A stretch of DNA of 64,000 nucleotides, taken from assembly GCA_008501585.1 (NCBI GenBank), contig QQUN01000030.1, positions 1 to 64,000 on the forward strand, written 5' to 3'. Each line of letters begins with the position of its first letter. Within the stretch, counting starts at the first letter, position 1. Below are positions 60,609 through 64,000 of the stretch, in pieces. The notes under the pieces are model-generated. The model was not told where the DNA came from and searched no databases. It saw nothing but the letters and a program-made list of their open reading frames with translations. A program made the translations under genes and the position numbers. The DNA is from Pseudomonadota bacterium. Lineage in GTDB: Bacteria; Pseudomonadota; Gammaproteobacteria; Burkholderiales; Rhodocyclaceae.

Positions 60609-61529
60609 ATGACGCCCAACCCTCCATACAAATGGCTTGCCGCCCTGCTCGGCTTTATCGCACCGCCGCTGGGCCTGCTGTACACCGGCAGCGCGCGCTG
60701 GGCGGTGGCCTATCTTGTGCTGACGCTGGTGGCCGTCGGGCTGGTCTGGGCGGGGATGGGGAGCGTCTACGTCGCGCTGGCGGGGCTGTTGCTCTCGCTG
60801 GCGGCAGCCGCCCACGCCTGGCGGGTGGCGGTTCGCTGGGCGGCGGGGCGGTCGCGGGCGTGGTTCGGCCGCTGGTATGGCCTGCTGGGGGTGGCGGTGG
60901 CGGCGGGCCTGGCGTTGTTCGGCCTGCGAGCCTTCGTGGTCGAGCCGTTCTCGATGGCGGATACATCGATGTTGCCGGGCATTGCGCCGGGGTCGGTGCT
61001 GGTGGTCGACAAGTGGGGCTACGGCCATTACGGCAGCTTTGGCATCGAGGTGGCGCAGCGGCCGGTGTCGGCGCCGGTGCGCCATGGGGATGTGATCGTG
61101 TTCGCGTATCCGCCGGAGCCGCTGATCCGTTACGCGAAGCGGGTGGTGGGGCTGCCGGGGGACACGGTGGCCTACCGGCGAGGGCAGTTGCGCATCAACG
61201 GGCTGGCGGTGAAGCACACGCCGGCGGCGGATTTCGTGGCGCCGGGCGACGAGGCGATGCAGCAGTTCGAAGAGCAGTTGTCGGGCGAGCGCTACCGGGT
61301 GCTGTATGCGCGCGACGAGCGGCCGTTCTTCCAGGTCATCGAGGACTTTCCGCTGCGCGACAACTGCCGCATCGACCCTGAGGGCATCGCGTGCCAAGTG
61401 CCCGACGGGCACTACTACGTGATGGGCGACAACCGCGACAACAGCAGCGACAGCCGCGCCTGGGGCTTTGTGCCGGCGCGCCACGTGGTGGGCCGGGTGT
61501 GGCGGGTGACGGCACCGGCGGGCGAATGA
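60609..61529 (+). CDS. lepB: Signal peptidase I
   Basis: A 306-aa S26 peptidase with an N-terminal part of three to four hydrophobic segments (residues 9-75 and 90-112) followed by the catalytic domain. MADTSMLPG carries the likely nucleophile Ser120, and YAKRVVGLPGD the base Lys177; GHYYVMGDNRDNSSDSR is the box E signature. The N-terminal hydrophobic part is longer than in E. coli LepB. ATG at 60609 chosen; the frame upstream is non-coding in character. Not next to lepA or rnc, so perhaps a second copy. Confidence 0.88.
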   Translation: MTPNPPYKWLAALLGFIAPPLGLLYTGSARWAVAYLVLTLVAVGLVWAGMGSVYVALAGLLLSLAAAAHAWRVAVRWAAGRSRAWFGRWYGLLGVAVAAGLALFGLRAFVVEPFSMADTSMLPGIAPGSVLVVDKWGYGHYGSFGIEVAQRPVSAPVRHGDVIVFAYPPEPLIRYAKRVVGLPGDTVAYRRGQLRINGLAVKHTPAADFVAPGDEAMQQFEEQLSGERYRVLYARDERPFFQVIEDFPLRDNCRIDPEGIACQVPDGHYYVMGDNRDNSSDSRAWGFVPARHVVGRVWRVTAPAGE

Positions 61530-61532
61530 AGA

Positions 61533-61554
61533 ACGGGCAGCCGAAGCTGCCCGT
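61533..61554. terminator. Hairpin between convergent lepB and BCCT genes
   Basis: A perfect 9-bp stem ACGGGCAGC/GCTGCCCGT with CGAA tetraloop lies just after the lepB stop, in the gap between two convergent genes. Confidence 0.65.
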
Positions 61555-61577
61555 CCGTGGATGCCCTCGCGCGAGGC

Positions 61578-63563
61578 TCAACGCACCAGATGCAGGAAGT
61601 GCATGTGCTTGTGGTACTGGTCGATGATATCGCTGATCACGCCTTCCTTTGACCAGCCCATCACGTCGTAGTCCTGCCCGCCTTCGCGCAGGTGGATCTC
61701 GGCGCGGTAGTACTTCTGCTCTTCGGCCACCTCGCTCTCGGCCACGTCGGGGCTGAGGAAGGCGGGCTTGATGTGGGCGCGGGCGCGGATCTGGTAGAGG
61801 AAGTCGATCTCCTCGCCATGGGCCACGCTGAGCACCACATGGTCGGGGTCGGCGCTGCTCACCGTGGCGTCAATGCCCTTGAGCTTGAGTTCGGCCGCCA
61901 CGTCGTCGCAGGCGGGCCGGCCGATCTGGGCGATGAAGCGCTGCACGACGTCGCGCGTGGGGTAATCGACGATGTTGTGCAGGCGGTCTTTCCACGAGCC
62001 GCTCACCACCGGCGGGCCGACCGGGGCCATGTTCATCTGCAGGCTCTCGCGCTTGTAGAGGTCGATGCGCAGCGCCTTGATGAGCCCGTAGGTGGCCACC
62101 AGCAACACCACGGCAAAGGGCAGGGCACTGGCGATGGTCATGGTCTGCAACGCACCGAGGCCGCCGGCGAGCAGCAGCACGATGGCCACCACGCCTTCGC
62201 CGCCGGCCCAGTAGATGCGCTGCCACAGCGGGGTGTTGTCGTGGCCGCGCGAGCACAGCATGTCCACCACCATGGAGCCGGAGTCGGAGGAGGTCACGAA
62301 GAACACCACCACCATCACCATGGCAAGCATGGACAGCACGCCCGAGAAGGGGAAGTTCTCCAGAAAGGCGAACAGCGCCAGCGCCACATCGGCCGACACC
62401 GCCTCGCCCAGCGCCGCCTGGCCCTGGTTGAGGATCAGCTCGATGGCCGAGTTGCCGAACACGGTCATCCACATCAACGTGAAGCCGGTGGGCACGAAGA
62501 GCACGCCCATGGCGAACTCGCGGATGGTGCGCCCGCGCGAGACACGGGCGATGAACAGGCCCACGAAGGGCGCCCACGACATCCACCAACCCCAGTAGAG
62601 GATGGTCCAGCCGCCGATCCAGTCGGTCTTCTGGTAGGCAAAGAGGTTGAAGGTGTTGCTGACAATGTCGGCCGCGTAGGCACCGGTGTTCTGCACAAAG
62701 GCCTGCAGCAGGAACACCGTGGGGCCGAGCACCAGCATGACGATGAGCAGAATCACCGCCAGACCCATGTTCAGCTCGGAGAGGATCTTGATCCCCTTGT
62801 CGAGGCCGGTGGCCACCGACAGCATGGCCAGCCCGGTCACGCCGATGATGAGCACGATCTGGGTGGTGGTGCCCACGGGGATGTCGAACAGGTGGTTGAG
62901 GCCGGCATTGACCTGCATGACCCCGTAGCCCAGCGAGGTGGCCACGCCGAACACCGTGCCGATAACGGCAAAAATATCCACCGCATGGCCGATGGGGCCA
63001 TAGATGCGCTCGCCAATGAGCGGGTACAGCGCCGAGCGCAGGGTCAGCGGCAGGCCGTGGCGGTAGCTGAAAAAGGCCAGGATCAGCGCCACGATGGCGT
63101 AGATCGCCCAGGCGTGCAGCCCCCAGTGGAAGAAGGTGATCTTCATCGCCGCGCGCGCGGCCTCCACCGTGGCCGCCTCGCCCACGGGCGGCGAGAGGAA
63201 GTGCATCACCGGCTCGGCCACGCCGAAGAACATCAGGCCGATACCCATGCCAGCCGAGAACAGCATGGCAAACCAGGTGACGTTGCTGTAGTCGGGCGTG
63301 GAATGGTCGGGCCCGAGCTTGATCTCGCCATAGCGCGACAGGCCCAGAAAGCTCACCGTGATGAGGATGATCGCCACGGTCAGCACATAGAACCAGCTGC
63401 CATTGGCCACGATGGCCGCCTGCATGGCCTTGAAGCTGTCGTTGGCCACCTCGGGCGCCACGGCGGCAAAGGCCACCAGCGCAATGATGAGCACCGACGC
63501 CGGGTAGAACACCGGCGCATGAAAGCCGGCCTTGGCCGGCGGCGGGGTTTGGGGTGAATTCAT
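61578..63563 (-). CDS. BCCT-family betaine/choline/carnitine transporter
   Basis: A 661-aa transporter with twelve membrane segments and the BCCT signature: MGIGLMFFGVAEPVMHF, FFHWGLHAWAIYAIV, and the tryptophan-rich WTILYWGWWMSWAPFVGLFIARVSRGRT. A long cytoplasmic tail (about residues 505-661) resembles the regulatory tail of BetT-type osmosensing carriers. Choline is the likeliest substrate; glycine betaine or carnitine cannot be excluded. ATG at 63563 chosen; upstream codons give a short unrelated leader. Confidence 0.93.
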   Translation of the reverse strand: MNSPQTPPPAKAGFHAPVFYPASVLIIALVAFAAVAPEVANDSFKAMQAAIVANGSWFYVLTVAIILITVSFLGLSRYGEIKLGPDHSTPDYSNVTWFAMLFSAGMGIGLMFFGVAEPVMHFLSPPVGEAATVEAARAAMKITFFHWGLHAWAIYAIVALILAFFSYRHGLPLTLRSALYPLIGERIYGPIGHAVDIFAVIGTVFGVATSLGYGVMQVNAGLNHLFDIPVGTTTQIVLIIGVTGLAMLSVATGLDKGIKILSELNMGLAVILLIVMLVLGPTVFLLQAFVQNTGAYAADIVSNTFNLFAYQKTDWIGGWTILYWGWWMSWAPFVGLFIARVSRGRTIREFAMGVLFVPTGFTLMWMTVFGNSAIELILNQGQAALGEAVSADVALALFAFLENFPFSGVLSMLAMVMVVVFFVTSSDSGSMVVDMLCSRGHDNTPLWQRIYWAGGEGVVAIVLLLAGGLGALQTMTIASALPFAVVLLVATYGLIKALRIDLYKRESLQMNMAPVGPPVVSGSWKDRLHNIVDYPTRDVVQRFIAQIGRPACDDVAAELKLKGIDATVSSADPDHVVLSVAHGEEIDFLYQIRARAHIKPAFLSPDVAESEVAEEQKYYRAEIHLREGGQDYDVMGWSKEGVISDIIDQYHKHMHFLHLVR

Positions 63564-63673
63564 TTTATTGTCATTTCCTGTTGCTCGGTCGGCCCGCCGG
63601 TGCTGCATGTCGGCGGGTTGCGTTGCTGTGTTTTAGCATACGCCCCACCCCCGCCGTCCACCCGGAACCCCAC

Positions 63674-64000
63674 ATGCGTGCCTTGCCCTGCTTTCTCTAC
63701 GACGCCTTTGCCGAGCGCCGCTTCGGCGGCAATGTGGCCGGCGTGGCGCTGCTCGACGCCCCCCTGGCCGGCACGCTGCACCTGTCGCCCGCCCTGCGGC
63801 GGTTGGCGTGATAGCTCGGCAGCAGTCATGCGGGGCGTGGATTCGTAGGGTGGGCAGCTCGCTGCCCACCACGCATCGCTTGCACGGGGGATTGCTGGTG
63901 GGCAGCGAGCTGCCCACCCTACGGGCTACTGCGCGACCTGTGCCACGGCGTGGGCAATCCGGAGGAGTCGGCCTCGGGCACCACCAACGGCGCGCTGGCC
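63674..64000 (+). pseudogene. phzF-family gene broken by an inverted repeat
   Basis: The first 45 codons (to the TGA at 63809-63811) read MRALPCFLYDAFAERRFGGNVAGVALLDAPL, a PhzF-family N-terminus. A repeat follows. From about 63924 the sequence resumes in the same frame as LLRDLCHGVGNPEESASGTTNGALA, a PhzF C-terminal motif (cf. EESATG), and runs off the window. The centre, with the catalytic glutamate region, is missing, so the gene is deleted and interrupted. Confidence 0.75.
63844..63923. repeat. REP/MITE-like perfect inverted repeat in phzF
   Basis: Two 27-bp arms, 63844-63870 and 63897-63923, are exact reverse complements, 26 bases apart. Each arm holds its own palindrome (GGTGGGCAGC / GCTGCCCACC around a 2-base centre). 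The whole can fold into a long cruciform or into two small hairpins. Confidence 0.85.

Overview
The window is a GC-rich chromosomal segment, except for one AT-richer island near 59-60.6 kb. Gene content and order (gatCAB, mreBCD-mrdA-rodA-rlpA, dacA-dat-ybeD-lipB-lipA, ubiE-ubiJ, and mnmG-rsmG-parA-parB beside atpIBEFHAGDC) point to a betaproteobacterium. A full branched-chain amino-acid ABC system, norE/norF-like genes and a large CBS-PAS-GGDEF-EAL protein make a Rhodocyclales (Azoarcus/Thauera/Denitromonas-like) denitrifier the best guess. That placement is inferred from synteny and protein character; no rRNA gene is present to confirm it.

Layout. 1-2.8 kb: HerA-like ATPase (cut by the window edge), a small secreted protein, yebC. 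3.3-8.3 kb: livJ-livH-livM-livG-livF, with a strong terminator between livJ and livHMGF. 8.3-12.5 kb: lipoprotein, Rep helicase, Yip1-type membrane protein, DUF4197 protein. 12.5-23.4 kb, all minus strand: a continuous run from mreB through mreC, mreD, mrdA, rodA, rlpA, dacA, dat, ybeD, lipB and lipA to a TfoX-C protein, that is, the rod-shape and peptidoglycan machinery followed by lipoate synthesis. 23.5-27.4 kb: divergent gatC-gatA-lipoprotein-gatB. 27.5-31.5 kb: small secreted proteins, a YafJ-type amidotransferase, a HIT protein and a 530-aa protein with a PilZ-like motif. 31.5-33.6 kb: phoB-phoR with a Pho-box promoter. 33.8-36.4 kb: DUF971, ubiE, Tim44-like protein, ubiJ, ending at a terminator shared with the converging atp operon (36.5-43.4 kb). 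43.6-47.8 kb: parB, parA, rsmG, mnmG. 48-49.3 kb: norE/norF-like pair behind an FNR/Dnr-type box, then DUF1330. 49.3-57.3 kb: DUF481, EamA exporter, tpx, PHB-depolymerase-like esterase, SLC13/RCK permease, CBS-PAS-GGDEF-EAL regulator.

The accessory part is 57.5-64 kb. A Fic protein gene lies between copies of a short motif that also forms an inverted repeat. Next to it is a small array of three promoterless genes (SUKH-like, two-TM, and signal/TM-anchored proteins), all on the minus strand and separated by two convincing attC recombination sites plus a truncated third. No integron integrase gene is present, so this looks like a CALIN-type (integrase-less) cassette cluster; it is the most noteworthy element of the window. 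Then come a divergent signal peptidase I, a BCCT transporter, and a phzF-family gene broken by a perfect 27-bp inverted repeat with nested palindromes.

No tRNA, rRNA, CRISPR array or complete insertion sequence was recognised.
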